DNA of 64,000 nucleotides from JAJEFO01 sp009843725. GTDB taxonomy: Bacteria; Pseudomonadota; Alphaproteobacteria; Rhodobacterales; Rhodobacteraceae. Location of the stretch: contig CBDEUJ010000003.1 of assembly GCA_965243215.1 (NCBI GenBank), positions 682,001 to 746,000 on the forward strand. The letters are read 5' to 3'. The first letter of the stretch is position 1. Every line of letters starts with the position of its first letter. Of the stretch, positions 54,870 through 64,000 are shown in pieces. The translations under genes were made by a program, and so were the position numbers. The notes under the pieces are model-generated. The model saw nothing but the letters and a program-made list of their open reading frames with translations. It was not told the origin of the DNA and searched no databases.

Positions 54870-55523
54870 TCAGGCCATGTCAGCATTCGCGCCCTCGGCC
54901 GTTCCGAACCGTGGCAGACCGATCCCGTGCTTCCCGTGCACGGCCGCCAGCACATCGCGCAGGTACGCGACATGCGCAGTTTCCTCGATGATCTCGGCCA
55001 GGTACTGGGCGCTCATGAGCGACGGGCCGACTCCGATCGTGCCATGATTGGCCAGAACCGCGGCCACGATTCCGGGGTCGCTGAAGACCGGGCTGATTTC
55101 GTGCTCGGTTTGAGGCCCGCCCTTGGGTGACAGCGGAATCAGGGGCAGGCGGCCAATCTTCTCGATCGACTGCACCGTCAGGCATGGGATCTCGACACCG
55201 GCGCTTGCGTAGCCCGTCGCCCAAGGGCTGTGGCAGTGAACGATTGCGCGTATGTCCTTGCGAGTACGGTAAAGGCCGAGGTGAAATCCCAGATCCTTGG
55301 ACGGCTTGTGTGGACTCGGCTCAATCCTGCCGTCCATGTGCACGATCTGCAGATTGTCACGGCTGCATTCGTTGAACCCGACCCCGGATGGCTTGATGAG
55401 GATTGCATCCTGGCTCTCGAGCCGTACCGAGAGATTGCCACCGGCGTTGGTCTGGAGGCGCAGGTCAAAGCAGCGCCTGGCCGTGGCGATCAATGCATCC
55501 TTCTTTTCGTCAATGTCAGACAA
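54870..55523 (-). CDS. Class II aldolase/adducin family protein
   Basis: 217-residue zinc-dependent aldolase of the fuculose-phosphate aldolase type. The zinc ligands include HCH (His96, His98) and the His in ANHGTIGVG; NAGGNLSVR and IKPSGVGFNE form the phosphate loop. Where the catalytic Glu normally stands (SSExxxxH), this protein has SKDLGFH, so Asp77 may replace it. It is last in the operon after a Tm-1-like protein and an ABC transporter, so it probably cleaves or epimerises a phosphorylated sugar or sugar acid brought in by that system. Confidence 0.87.
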   Translation of the reverse strand: MSDIDEKKDALIATARRCFDLRLQTNAGGNLSVRLESQDAILIKPSGVGFNECSRDNLQIVHMDGRIEPSPHKPSKDLGFHLGLYRTRKDIRAIVHCHSPWATGYASAGVEIPCLTVQSIEKIGRLPLIPLSPKGGPQTEHEISPVFSDPGIVAAVLANHGTIGVGPSLMSAQYLAEIIEETAHVAYLRDVLAAVHGKHGIGLPRFGTAEGANADMA

Positions 55524-55537
55524 GTTTCCGAATCCTT

Positions 55538-56683
55538 TCAGCGTGGCGCAAGGTCGTCCAGCGTGTCGATGATCGCCTGCGTGGCCTCCGGCGCCGAAAT
55601 GTGTGCGTCAAGCACGGTCAACACAATGTCCCGGCGAAGCGATTCCACGGCGCGATCAAGAAAGACCTGCCGAAGCGCAGGATCCTCGATCAGGCCGCCG
55701 GCACGATCCTGATGGGAAAAGCCTCCCATGGGCACGATCAACGCGGCAGGCCCCGTGGTGGCGTTGAGGCTGTCCACGAGGGCCTCCGCAACGACAAGCA
55801 TTTCCTCCTTCAGGAGCTTTACATGGGTGAAGAAGCTCGAATGCGCATAGTGCGGACGATCGAGATATCTCTCTGGAAGCAGTGATTCCTCGCCCAAGCC
55901 AATGAAGTTCAGCCCGCCCGGCAGAACGATCCTTGGGAGCGCCGCCCCGGCACTGAACCGGTTCGGCATCGTCACATGGCTGCCAGCAACATGAATGCGT
56001 GTCAGTTCGTGCGGCGTCAGGTCAACCATGGCTCGAAGCGCGCCACGCTCCGCGAAGCGTGCAAGGGCTGCCCCACCGTAACCGTTGGAATGGAACACCG
56101 TGCTCTCCTGGCCCCTTTTTGCAAGTGCCGACACCAGCGAAGTGACCGCAGTCTCGGTTGCGCCAAGTGCAGTGATGCCAATTGACGGGCTTGCGACGCC
56201 GGAACCTGCCTCCCGACGCGTGCTGCAGAGACCGGCGGTCAACGCAGCCGTGTTTTCAAGAACCTCGCGCAGCGTGACGTTCAGCCCGCAGATGTCCACC
56301 AGGGTCGGCACCAGGATGACGGACGAGTCAGACACGGCGACACGCGGGTCGAAAGGCAAGGTGGTCACGAGCACCTTCGGGAACGTGACGGGAAGGGCAC
56401 GCATGGCTCGAAGCGCGACTTCTCCGCCAGTGCCGCCGCCCAGGCCAAGCACGACCCGGGCATCGCGGTCCAGCGCCTCGGTGACTGCTTCTAGCGCTCG
56501 TGCCGCTGCGGCCTCCATGGCCTTGAGCTTTTCCGAACCGCCGAGAACTGCGCCTTTTGCCCCGAGCGACAGGTCGATGGTGCGCGATGCGACGCCGTGC
56601 CCGGACAGCTGTCGAGACAGGAATTCCGCCTCCTCGGCCTTCGTGTCGAGCGTGGCCAGGAGCAGGACGTGCGCCTCGTCCAT
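55538..56683 (-). CDS. Tm-1-like ATP-binding domain protein (UPF0261)
   Basis: 381-residue member of UPF0261, named after the tomato virus-resistance protein Tm-1, whose N-terminal domain binds ATP. Signatures are LLLATLDTKAEEAEFLSRQL at the start, GLGGGTGGEVALRAMRALP, TLVDICGLN, and near the end VPMGGFSHQDRAGG. The usual C-terminal TIM-barrel (PEP-hydrolase-like) partner is not fused here nor encoded next to it. Bacterial members occur in sugar-acid and polyol operons but their reaction is poorly known. It starts 4 bases after the permease gene and precedes the aldolase by 14 bases. Confidence 0.88.
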   Translation of the reverse strand: MDEAHVLLLATLDTKAEEAEFLSRQLSGHGVASRTIDLSLGAKGAVLGGSEKLKAMEAAAARALEAVTEALDRDARVVLGLGGGTGGEVALRAMRALPVTFPKVLVTTLPFDPRVAVSDSSVILVPTLVDICGLNVTLREVLENTAALTAGLCSTRREAGSGVASPSIGITALGATETAVTSLVSALAKRGQESTVFHSNGYGGAALARFAERGALRAMVDLTPHELTRIHVAGSHVTMPNRFSAGAALPRIVLPGGLNFIGLGEESLLPERYLDRPHYAHSSFFTHVKLLKEEMLVVAEALVDSLNATTGPAALIVPMGGFSHQDRAGGLIEDPALRQVFLDRAVESLRRDIVLTVLDAHISAPEATQAIIDTLDDLAPR

Positions 56684-56687
56684 GCAC

Positions 56688-57617
56688 TCAGCCCTTCACT
56701 GCGCCTGCGGTCATCCCGGTAATGATCTGTCGCGAGGCAAAGAGCGTGAAAATGATCGGCGGGACTGCAAGCAGCATGCCGGTCGCCATGATCACTCCCC
56801 ACTCAACGTTGAACTCGCTCATGTTGTTCACGATCAGGATCGGCACGGTCTTCGTGTTCCGGTCCGACAGGGCGGATGCCAACAGGTATTCGTTCCAGGC
56901 GATCCGGAACGTGAAGATGGCCGCCGCCGCCAGGCCGGGCTGGATCAGCGGCAGGACGATCTTGAAGAAGACCTGGAACGGGCCCGCGCCGTCCACCCGT
57001 GCGGCCTCTTCCAGCGAACGCGGAACCTGGACGATGAAGCTCTGCAGGATCCAGATCACGAAGGGCAGGTTCATTGCCACGTAAATTATGATGATGCCGG
57101 AGTGGGTTCCGGCAAGGCAGACGTCGCCCCGGCCGCCAAACACGTCCCGGATCCAGCCGCCCACCAGCGTGGTCTTGCCGATGCAGAACTCGTTGTTCCA
57201 CAAGCCGAAGACCGGAACCAGCAGCACCGCAGGCGGCACCATCCGGACCATGAGCGTGGTCAGCGACACCGTATCCCGACCGAAGAAGCGGAACCGTACA
57301 AGCGCATAGGCTGCCATGCATCCGATCACCAGGGTCAGTCCGGTCGAAATCAGGGCGATGATCAAGGAGTTGATCAGGGCGCCGCCAAACTTGAGGGAAC
57401 AGAACTCGAGGTGATCCAGCTCGTACCAAAGGATGTCGCAGAGCGCGGTTTCATAGTTCTGTATCGTGGGAAGGAAGATCAGGCCCGTTGTGCCGCCAAT
57501 GATGTCGACATCCAGCTTGAACGAATTCACGAACATCAGCAGGACCGGGCCGACAGACATGAAGATCAGCACGGCCAGAAGGGCGTAGAAGGCGGGATTC
57601 TGACGCTCGTGGGCCAT
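56688..57617 (-). CDS. Carbohydrate ABC transporter permease (MalG type)
   Basis: Inner-membrane permease, 309 residues, six membrane segments. The cytoplasmic EAA loop is EEAARVDGAGPFQVFFKIVLPLIQPGL. Two periplasmic loops are longer and carry Cys residues (YELDHLEFCSLKFGG and NEFCIGKTTLVGGWIRDVFGGRGDVCLAG), atypical for MalG. Its start overlaps the MalF-type stop by one base (TGATG). Confidence 0.92.
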   Translation of the reverse strand: MAHERQNPAFYALLAVLIFMSVGPVLLMFVNSFKLDVDIIGGTTGLIFLPTIQNYETALCDILWYELDHLEFCSLKFGGALINSLIIALISTGLTLVIGCMAAYALVRFRFFGRDTVSLTTLMVRMVPPAVLLVPVFGLWNNEFCIGKTTLVGGWIRDVFGGRGDVCLAGTHSGIIIIYVAMNLPFVIWILQSFIVQVPRSLEEAARVDGAGPFQVFFKIVLPLIQPGLAAAAIFTFRIAWNEYLLASALSDRNTKTVPILIVNNMSEFNVEWGVIMATGMLLAVPPIIFTLFASRQIITGMTAGAVKG

Positions 57618-58528
57618 CAGCCTTCCTCCTGGACCTGGCGGGCAAGGCGCGCCGTGCGGGCGTCCTGGATCCGGGCAATTGCGAACATCGCCAGCGTGAG
57701 GATGAGGAGCAGGATCAGCAGGTAGTTCGACATGGCCGCCGCCGTGCCAAGTTCACGGAATTCCGTTGCCGTGCGCGAAATCCGCAATGCCACGATCTCG
57801 GTCGACAGGCCCGGACCGCCCTCGGTCATCACCAGAATGACTTCCAGCACCTTGAATGCGTCTATCAGGCGAAGCAGCGCCGTCACGACCAGGACCGGCA
57901 TCATCAGCGGCAGCTTGATGTGCCAGATCTGCTGCCAGGCCGTCGCGCCGTCAATGCGCGCCGCTTCCAAGGCGGAGGCGGGCAACGATTGCAGGGCCGC
58001 CAGCGCGAGAATCAGTATGAACGGCGTCCATTGCCAGATGTCTGCGATGATGACGCTCAGAAGTGCGTTCTGGCCCAGCCAGTCGACTCCGCCGAAGCCG
58101 AGCGACTTCAGCGTCTTGTTGAACGTGCCCACGGTCGGGTGATACATGTAGCGCCACATCAGGCCGACAACGACGGGCGCGATCATCATGGGCAGGATGA
58201 AGAGCGTGCGGAGAACGGAGATTCCGCGAATGTTGCGGTCGAGCAGGAGCGCCAGCCCGACGCCGATCAGCATTTCGGCAACAACGACCGTGAACGCGAA
58301 GATCAGCGTGACGGACAGGCTTTCCCGGAACGCCGGGTCAAAGAACAGCGTGACGTAGTTCTTCAACCCGACGAAGTCCGTCTCCGAGATGTTCTGGCTC
58401 GGATCCCAGTCCCGGAACGAGCCATACACCATGTATCCCAATGGATAGAGCAGCGCGATGCCCATGGTGATGGCTGCAGGCGCCAGGAACAGGTATGGCG
58501 TCATGCGATTGAATGTCTGCGCAGTCAC
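57617..58528 (-). CDS. Carbohydrate ABC transporter permease (MalF type)
   Basis: Inner-membrane permease, 303 residues, six membrane segments with the EAA loop LEAARIDGATAWQQIWHIKLPLMMPVL. It forms the pore with the MalG-type partner. It follows the binding-protein gene after 66 bases that hold a strong hairpin. Confidence 0.92.
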   Translation of the reverse strand: MTAQTFNRMTPYLFLAPAAITMGIALLYPLGYMVYGSFRDWDPSQNISETDFVGLKNYVTLFFDPAFRESLSVTLIFAFTVVVAEMLIGVGLALLLDRNIRGISVLRTLFILPMMIAPVVVGLMWRYMYHPTVGTFNKTLKSLGFGGVDWLGQNALLSVIIADIWQWTPFILILALAALQSLPASALEAARIDGATAWQQIWHIKLPLMMPVLVVTALLRLIDAFKVLEVILVMTEGGPGLSTEIVALRISRTATEFRELGTAAAMSNYLLILLLILTLAMFAIARIQDARTARLARQVQEEG

Positions 58529-58557
58529 CGGCTTGCCGCTCCTGTGATTTTGGGGCG

Positions 58558-58585
58558 GGAGCGGCCCGGATGTCCGGGCCGCTCC
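58558..58585 (-). other. Perfect stem-loop between binding-protein and permease genes
   Basis: A 13-base-pair perfect inverted repeat (58558-58570 with 58573-58585, two-base spacer) directly follows the binding-protein stop. There is no U run, so it more likely stabilises the upstream mRNA end than terminates, giving excess binding protein over membrane components, as in malE-malF of enterics. Confidence 0.6.
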
Positions 58586-58594
58586 GGATCGGGG

Positions 58595-59923
58595 CTACTG
58601 CCAGGTGTAGTAGCCGGCTTCCTCCATGACGGCCTGGGTGCGTTCCGCGACGCCGTCAAGCGCCTCCTGCACATCGAGGCCTTCCGTCAGGACCTTGGAA
58701 AGCGTCGTGCCGAGATCCGCATTGATCTTGCCCCAGACAGGGATGATCGGCCGCCAGTCCGGATCGGCGTGCTTCAGGGCCTCGCCGAAGGTTGCCATGT
58801 GCGGGAACTTGGCGTTCACGTCCGGATCCGCATGGGTCGAGAAGCGTGACGGATTGCCGCCGGCCAGCGCCACGAGCTTGTCGCCGTTCTTCGACGTCAG
58901 CCACTGCATCAGGAGGAATGCTGCCTCCTTGTTCTCGGCATTGCGCGGTATTCCGATGCCGAACCCGCCGGTCTGCGAGCCGCGGCGAACGCCCATGGGA
59001 TGCAGCGCCCAGCCGACCTTGCCGACAACCTTCGACTTGGCGGGGTCGTTGATCTGTCCGGCCACGACCGTCGTGTCGAGGAACATTGCCGTGTCGCCGT
59101 TCAGGAACGAGCCGAGCGCTTCGCCGAAGCCAAAGGATGCCGCGCCCTCAGGACCGCAGTCCACGATCGTCTTCAGCGCGTTGGCTGCCTCGACGCCCGC
59201 CGCATTGTTCACGATCGGGTTCCACTGGTCATCGAAGATGCGGCCGCCCAGGGGAGCGAGATGCAGCAAGAACGCATGACTGGCATGGTGACCGGACGCT
59301 GCGCGCGAAGAGAGGCCGCCCATGCCCGGCTCCAGATCGGGAATCTGGCATGCAACGTCGAGAAGTTCGGCGTAGGTCTCCGGCACCGAAAGGCCGTGCT
59401 TGTCAAAGATGTCCGTACGATAGCCGAGGATCGAGGTCTCGGAACCGTAGGGAATGCCGAACAGGGAGCCCGTCTTTCCTTCGAGATAGCCCTTGTTCCC
59501 GCCGGCGAAGCCGATGTTGTAGACGTAGCCGTCGATCAGGTCGTCCGCGTCATAGGCCGGATCCGCAAGCTTCGGGTTCATGAAGTACCGCGCCAGGTTC
59601 TCAAGCTGGTCCGCATAGACATAGTCCGCCTTCGAGAAGACGACGTAGGCGATGAGGTCGTACTCGCCCTCGTCCTGCGCCAATTCAAGCGTCTGCCGCT
59701 CGCGCATCTTCAGGTAAGGCAGCTGATCCACTTCGACCTCTATCCCGGTCTCTGCCGTGAACTCCGGCAATATCTTCATCACCGCGTCAAAGTGTGGATG
59801 GGCGGGAAAGTTCACGATCAGGGTCTCGCCCTGGTACTCGTCATACGGGCCTGCGGACGCGGCAACCGCCAGCGCCAGCGCGGAGACTGCGCCCAAAGTG
59901 ATCCGTTTCGTGTAATTCAGCAT
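58595..59923 (-). CDS. Carbohydrate ABC transporter binding protein (MalE type, family 1)
   Basis: Periplasmic binding protein of solute-binding family 1, 442 residues. A signal peptide is present (MLNYTKRITLGAVSALALAVAASA, cleavage at ASA|GP). The core pattern PEFTAETGIEVEVDQLPYLKMRERQTLEL...YDLIAYV is typical. GGAGGAAATCTG precedes ATG 59923. It delivers the ligand to the MalF/MalG-type pore; the ligand is unknown. Confidence 0.93.
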   Translation of the reverse strand: MLNYTKRITLGAVSALALAVAASAGPYDEYQGETLIVNFPAHPHFDAVMKILPEFTAETGIEVEVDQLPYLKMRERQTLELAQDEGEYDLIAYVVFSKADYVYADQLENLARYFMNPKLADPAYDADDLIDGYVYNIGFAGGNKGYLEGKTGSLFGIPYGSETSILGYRTDIFDKHGLSVPETYAELLDVACQIPDLEPGMGGLSSRAASGHHASHAFLLHLAPLGGRIFDDQWNPIVNNAAGVEAANALKTIVDCGPEGAASFGFGEALGSFLNGDTAMFLDTTVVAGQINDPAKSKVVGKVGWALHPMGVRRGSQTGGFGIGIPRNAENKEAAFLLMQWLTSKNGDKLVALAGGNPSRFSTHADPDVNAKFPHMATFGEALKHADPDWRPIIPVWGKINADLGTTLSKVLTEGLDVQEALDGVAERTQAVMEEAGYYTWQ

Positions 59924-59960
59924 CAGATTTCCTCCATTGTGCTGCTTTCGAATTCCAGCG

Positions 59961-61046
<1,086 letters not shown>

Positions 61047-61075
61047 CGAATCCCCGCATCTCCTCGGTGTCACAA

Positions 61076-61089
61076 TTTTGTATACAAAA
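61076..61089. promoter_or_regulatory. GntR/FadR-type operator, first site
   Basis: TTTTGTATACAAAA is a perfect 14-base palindrome between the MalK-type gene and the GntR gene; it matches the TNGT-N-ACNA pattern of FadR-subfamily operators. A second imperfect palindrome, TGCAAGTTTGCA, lies at 61103-61114. A site with the same TTTTGT-NN-CA core is at 61881-61894. Confidence 0.7.
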
Positions 61090-61165
61090 AGAAAAGCAAA
61101 TATGCAAGTTTGCATTTCCGCCGCGATGAGTGTACTGAATCCGGGAGGGGAGGACTTGGCAAGGC

Positions 61166-61831
61166 ATGTTGAAGAACGCCACAAACCGCGTCGACGGCCA
61201 GAAGCACTCGATGGCACAGCGCATCGAACAGGCACTCTTGGAAGAGATCGGCACGGGCGACCTAAGGCCGGGCCAAAGACTGGACGAGGCCGGCCTCGCA
61301 AGGCGGTTCGGGGCCTCGCGGACCCCGGTGCGCGAGGCGCTGTCCCGCCTGGCCGCACAGGGCATTCTTGTCCAGGGCGAGAAACGGGGTGTCTTCGTCG
61401 CGGAATACAGCCGTGAAGAGCTCAGCCAGATATTCGAGGCCATGCACGAAATCGAAGCCGCATGCGCAAGGATCGCGTCTCAACGTCTTACACTCCTGTC
61501 GAGGTCTGAGATCGAGGCGGCACAGGCTGCCTGCGTGGCCGCCGCGGAAGACGGCAACCGGCCGCAATACCTGCACGCGAACGAATCATTTCACCTGGCC
61601 ATCTACCGTGCCACGGGAAATCCGTACATCGCCGAGATCGCATCCGAGTTCCGTCGGCGTACCGGCCCCTTCCGGGCAAAGAAGTTCGAGACCCGCGACG
61701 ATCTCCTTGCTTCTGCGCGGAGCCATGAGGAATTGATCAATGACATTTTCTCCGAGGATTCGGCAACGGCATCCCGGAGCATGCGCAGCCATATGACCGC
61801 GAGCTTCCTCGAAACGCTCAAGGCAAACTGA
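61166..61831 (+). CDS. GntR family (FCD domain) transcriptional regulator
   Basis: 221-residue regulator of the FadR subfamily. The N-terminal winged helix spans about residues 15-80 (LRPGQRLDEAGLARRFGASRTPVREALSRLAAQGIL); the C-terminal FCD domain holds the usual metal-site histidines (NESFHLAIYRATGNP, SHEELI, RSHM). It is divergent from the ABC operon and upstream of the MBL-HAD-aldolase genes. It probably releases the operators when an intermediate of the pathway binds. A GGGAGG lies somewhat far (about 14 bases) from ATG 61166. Confidence 0.9.
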   Translation: MLKNATNRVDGQKHSMAQRIEQALLEEIGTGDLRPGQRLDEAGLARRFGASRTPVREALSRLAAQGILVQGEKRGVFVAEYSREELSQIFEAMHEIEAACARIASQRLTLLSRSEIEAAQAACVAAAEDGNRPQYLHANESFHLAIYRATGNPYIAEIASEFRRRTGPFRAKKFETRDDLLASARSHEELINDIFSEDSATASRSMRSHMTASFLETLKAN

Positions 61832-61880
61832 CGCCAGGCGGCACAGGAGATTGGCCTTGTAAATGTGTCCCTTTTCATAC

Positions 61881-61894
61881 TTTTGTGCACAGAA
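61881..61894. promoter_or_regulatory. GntR/FadR-type operator, second site
   Basis: TTTTGTGCACAGAA lies 29 bases before the MBL-fold gene and shares TTTTGT-NN-ACA with the palindrome at 61076-61089. This suggests the same regulator controls the rightward operon. Confidence 0.55.
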
Positions 61895-61922
61895 TCTGAA
61901 TCACTGAACACGGAGCGACCCC

Positions 61923-62855
61923 ATGAGCGTTGCAGAGACGAGAATCTATCCCATAAACACAGGCTGGCTTCATGGGGACCTTGGGACCTACATTTTCTGG
62001 AAGGGGCCCGCAGGAAAGAAGAAGTGGCAGCCGGTCTACTGCCACTTTGTCGACACCGGCGAGCACAAGATCCTGATTGACACCGGGCTGCCGGATCAGG
62101 AACGCGCCAGCAAGTATCACCACAACTGCGAGAAACGTGGCTGCCTGCAGGTCCACGAACATCTGGAGCAGGAGCTCGGACTGCATCCCGACCAGATCGA
62201 CGTGATCATCTTCACCCATCTTCACTGGGATCACGTACAGAACATGAAGGAGTTCAGGAACGCTCGCTACATCGCTCCGAAAGCCGAGCTGGAGATGGCG
62301 TACAATCCGCTGCCTCTCTACTACCGCACCTACGAATGCGGCGTTCTTGGCATCGAGCCGGCCTATGCAGGATGCGTCTTCGAGGCCGTGGACGGCGAAT
62401 GCGAGGTGCTGCCCGGCGTCACGATGTTCCCGACGCCGGGACACTCCGTGGGACATATGGCCGTGAGTGTCGCCACCGGTGCGGGCGACATCGTGGTTTG
62501 CGGCGACGCGATCTTCGAAGAGCGCAATCTGGAACCGAACCCTGCCGAAATGTGGCGCTACTGGGTGCCCGCAAGGTTCGTCAATTCCTATGACGGATGG
62601 AAGTCGGTTGAAGAGCTGGACAAGCGCGCAGACTACGTCCTGCCGTGCCATGACCATGCGGCGAATGCGCGCTCGGACGTCTTTCCCTATGAAGGCATGC
62701 CGGTTCGCAAGCGTCGACAGGCAATACCGGGCTACCAGTTCTATTTCGGCGACATGCCGGCCGGCGCTGCCGGAAAGGAGGCGCCTGCAATGGCGGCCGA
62801 GGACGTCGATGCCTACATTTCGAGCCTCGCAAGACCCGAAGACATGGAAGACTGA
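61923..62855 (+). CDS. Metallo-beta-lactamase-fold hydrolase
   Basis: 310-residue MBL-fold protein. The metal motif THLHWDHV gives His99, His101, Asp103 and His104; further ligands are His174 (TPGHSVGH), Asp195 (CGDA) and His243/His245 (PCHDHA). The family includes N-acyl-homoserine lactonases and other lactone or ester hydrolases; the context (ABC uptake, aldolases) suggests a sugar lactone or ester rather than a quorum signal. GGAG lies about 8 bases before ATG 61923. It starts an operon with a HAD hydrolase and an aldolase. Confidence 0.87.
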   Translation: MSVAETRIYPINTGWLHGDLGTYIFWKGPAGKKKWQPVYCHFVDTGEHKILIDTGLPDQERASKYHHNCEKRGCLQVHEHLEQELGLHPDQIDVIIFTHLHWDHVQNMKEFRNARYIAPKAELEMAYNPLPLYYRTYECGVLGIEPAYAGCVFEAVDGECEVLPGVTMFPTPGHSVGHMAVSVATGAGDIVVCGDAIFEERNLEPNPAEMWRYWVPARFVNSYDGWKSVEELDKRADYVLPCHDHAANARSDVFPYEGMPVRKRRQAIPGYQFYFGDMPAGAAGKEAPAMAAEDVDAYISSLARPEDMED

Positions 62856-62860
62856 TCCCG

Positions 62861-63700
62861 ATGACCCGTGCCATCGCGAGCATCCTGGAGGTGGCAAGGG
62901 AATATGACGCCGTCGTTCTGGATCAATGGGGCGTGCTGCACGATGGCAGCGAACCGTATCCCGGCGCGGTGACGGCGCTTGAATCGCTGCGAAGCGCGAA
63001 CGTGCGGCTTGCCGTGCTCTCCAACTCGGGGAAGCGGGCATCGGCAAACGAAGCACGGGTCGCCGCCATGGGGTTCGCTCCCGACCTGTTTGACAAGGTC
63101 ATGACAAGCGGCGAGGCGCTTTGGCTGGATGTCAGGTCCGGTCGCGTGCCGGAACGGCGCTACTTTTTTGTCGAGCGGACGCATGGGGACGCGAATTCGT
63201 GGGCCGGCGGACTGGACGTCACGATCTGTGACGTGCCGGAAGCGGCCGAGGCGATCCTGATCATGGGGCTTCCCGAAAACGCCGCTGCGGAGGAGTGGCA
63301 GGATGTTCTGGACCATGCGATGGCGGCGAACCTGACGGTTTACTGCTCGAATCCCGATCGTGCCAGTCCGCGCTCAGGGAACCGCAACACGCTGGCGCCT
63401 GGCGCACTTGCCCACATGCATGAGGGGAAGGGAGGCAACGTGGTCTTTTACGGCAAGCCTCGTCGCCACGTGTTCGAGGCTCTGGAGCATTCCCTTGGGG
63501 GGTCGCGCCTGTTGATGGTCGGCGACAGCCTGGAGCACGACATTGCAGGCGCGCATGGTGCAGGCTGGGACAGCGTGTTTGTGCAAGGCGGCCTCCTGCG
63601 CGAGAATTTCATGGCAGGCGATGCGTCGGACATCCTGGCCGAACTCTGCGCTGAGGAGGGCGTGCCGGCACCCACGTACCAGATGGAGTTGATCGCATGA
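62861..63700 (+). CDS. HAD superfamily class IIA hydrolase
   Basis: 279-residue HAD phosphatase-like protein. Motif I is LDQWGVLHDG: the nucleophile Asp21 is kept, but the second acidic residue is replaced by Trp23, a feature of this subfamily. Motif II is SNSGK, and motif IV is GDSLEHDIAGA. It may dephosphorylate a sugar phosphate, though the altered motif I leaves activity uncertain. It begins 5 bases after the MBL gene and its stop overlaps the next start by ATGA. Confidence 0.88.
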   Translation: MTRAIASILEVAREYDAVVLDQWGVLHDGSEPYPGAVTALESLRSANVRLAVLSNSGKRASANEARVAAMGFAPDLFDKVMTSGEALWLDVRSGRVPERRYFFVERTHGDANSWAGGLDVTICDVPEAAEAILIMGLPENAAAEEWQDVLDHAMAANLTVYCSNPDRASPRSGNRNTLAPGALAHMHEGKGGNVVFYGKPRRHVFEALEHSLGGSRLLMVGDSLEHDIAGAHGAGWDSVFVQGGLLRENFMAGDASDILAELCAEEGVPAPTYQMELIA

Positions 63701-64000
63701 GCGCGTACCTCGAACCTCCTGATTCCGAATTCCGCGCCCTTTCCGCCCGTCTCGGCAAGGATCCGCTTCAGGTCCAGGGTCCTGGGGGGAACACGTCCGT
63801 GAAAGACGGCGACGTCATGTGGATCAAGGCGTCAGGCACGGAACTGGCGCATGCGGAACTGCAGGACATCTTCGTCGCCGTGGATCGTGCCGCGGCGCTT
63901 GCTGAAGCGCACGGGTCCGCCGGGGACGGGAGTTGCCGGGCAGCCGTTCTGGACCCGCACACCACGCTTCGACCGTCGATCGAGACGACGTTTCACGCTG
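63697..64000 (+). CDS. Class II aldolase/adducin family protein, partial
   Basis: The first 101 residues are visible before the window ends. GPGGNTSVKDG and MWIKASGT are the N-terminal signature of RhaD/bifunctional-type class II aldolases. It differs from the shorter fuculose-phosphate aldolase-like gene at 54870-55523. Translationally coupled to the HAD gene by ATGA (63697-63700). Confidence 0.85.
   Translation, partial: MSAYLEPPDSEFRALSARLGKDPLQVQGPGGNTSVKDGDVMWIKASGTELAHAELQDIFVAVDRAAALAEAHGSAGDGSCRAAVLDPHTTLRPSIETTFHA

Noticed and set aside
56085..57725. A 546-codon plus-strand open frame opposite the Tm-1-like and permease genes
   Set aside because: It is the antisense of well-supported genes and its product is low-complexity and His/Arg/Asp rich; such frames are common opposite GC-rich genes.

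Overview
The window is GC-rich, densely coded chromosome from an alphaproteobacterium, most likely Rhodobacterales (Roseobacter/Rhodobacter type). The reasons are the nnr-glnB-glnA order, a complete glycogen operon, many sugar and branched-chain amino acid type ABC transporters, a tRNA-Val(GAC) beside a zinc-less L36 gene, and the general style of the proteins. No rRNA, CRISPR array, integrase or intact insertion sequence is visible. The lineage is inferred from gene content, not from a marker phylogeny.

Left arm (0.25-17.2 kb): an AidB-like acyl-CoA dehydrogenase; an SDR dehydrogenase divergent from a ribose-type sugar ABC operon (binding protein, double ATPase, two permeases) whose last gene is an unusual cytoplasmic regulator made of a winged helix fused to a solute-binding-protein domain; then a minus-strand branched-chain-type ABC operon (livH-livM-livG-livF, an acyl-CoA ligase, and a LivK-like binding protein).

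Glycogen block (17.7-30.8 kb, minus strand): glgP-glgB-glgC-glgA-glgX-malQ-pgm, tightly packed with several 4-base start/stop overlaps. It holds synthesis (GlgC, GlgA, GlgB), breakdown (GlgP, GlgX, MalQ) and phosphoglucomutase, which links both to glucose-6-phosphate.

Accessory, decaying stretch (30.9-36.9 kb): a fructokinase downstream of a broken mannitol dehydrogenase gene, IS200/IS605-type transposase remnants, an odd 114-residue repeat protein, an AbrB-type membrane protein, a HEAT-repeat protein, and a VapBC toxin-antitoxin pair whose toxin lacks its first catalytic aspartate. It ends at the 3' end of a tRNA-Ser(GGA) gene, the usual side for an integrated island. A TnpB-like C-terminal scrap also lies at 17.4 kb.

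Core block (37.2-55 kb): a coupled cysK-like/mscS/alaX operon, the NAD(P)H-hydrate repair enzyme, glnB-glnA with a possible sigma-54 promoter, a Deg protease, an N-formylglutamate amidohydrolase-like protein, tRNA-Val(GAC), rpmJ, a Gfo/Idh oxidoreductase, a DUF3574 protein, an agmatinase-family ureohydrolase and a Tat-exported PhoX phosphatase.

Right end (54.9-64 kb): a bidirectional catabolic locus. Leftward run a MalK/MalE/MalF/MalG-type importer, a Tm-1-like (UPF0261) protein and a class II aldolase. Rightward run a GntR/FCD regulator, a metallo-beta-lactamase-fold hydrolase, a HAD hydrolase and a second class II aldolase cut by the window end. Two similar palindromes sit in front of the leftward operon and the MBL-HAD-aldolase operon, which suggests one regulator controls both arms. 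With the winged-helix/binding-protein regulator, this locus is the best candidate for undescribed biology here.
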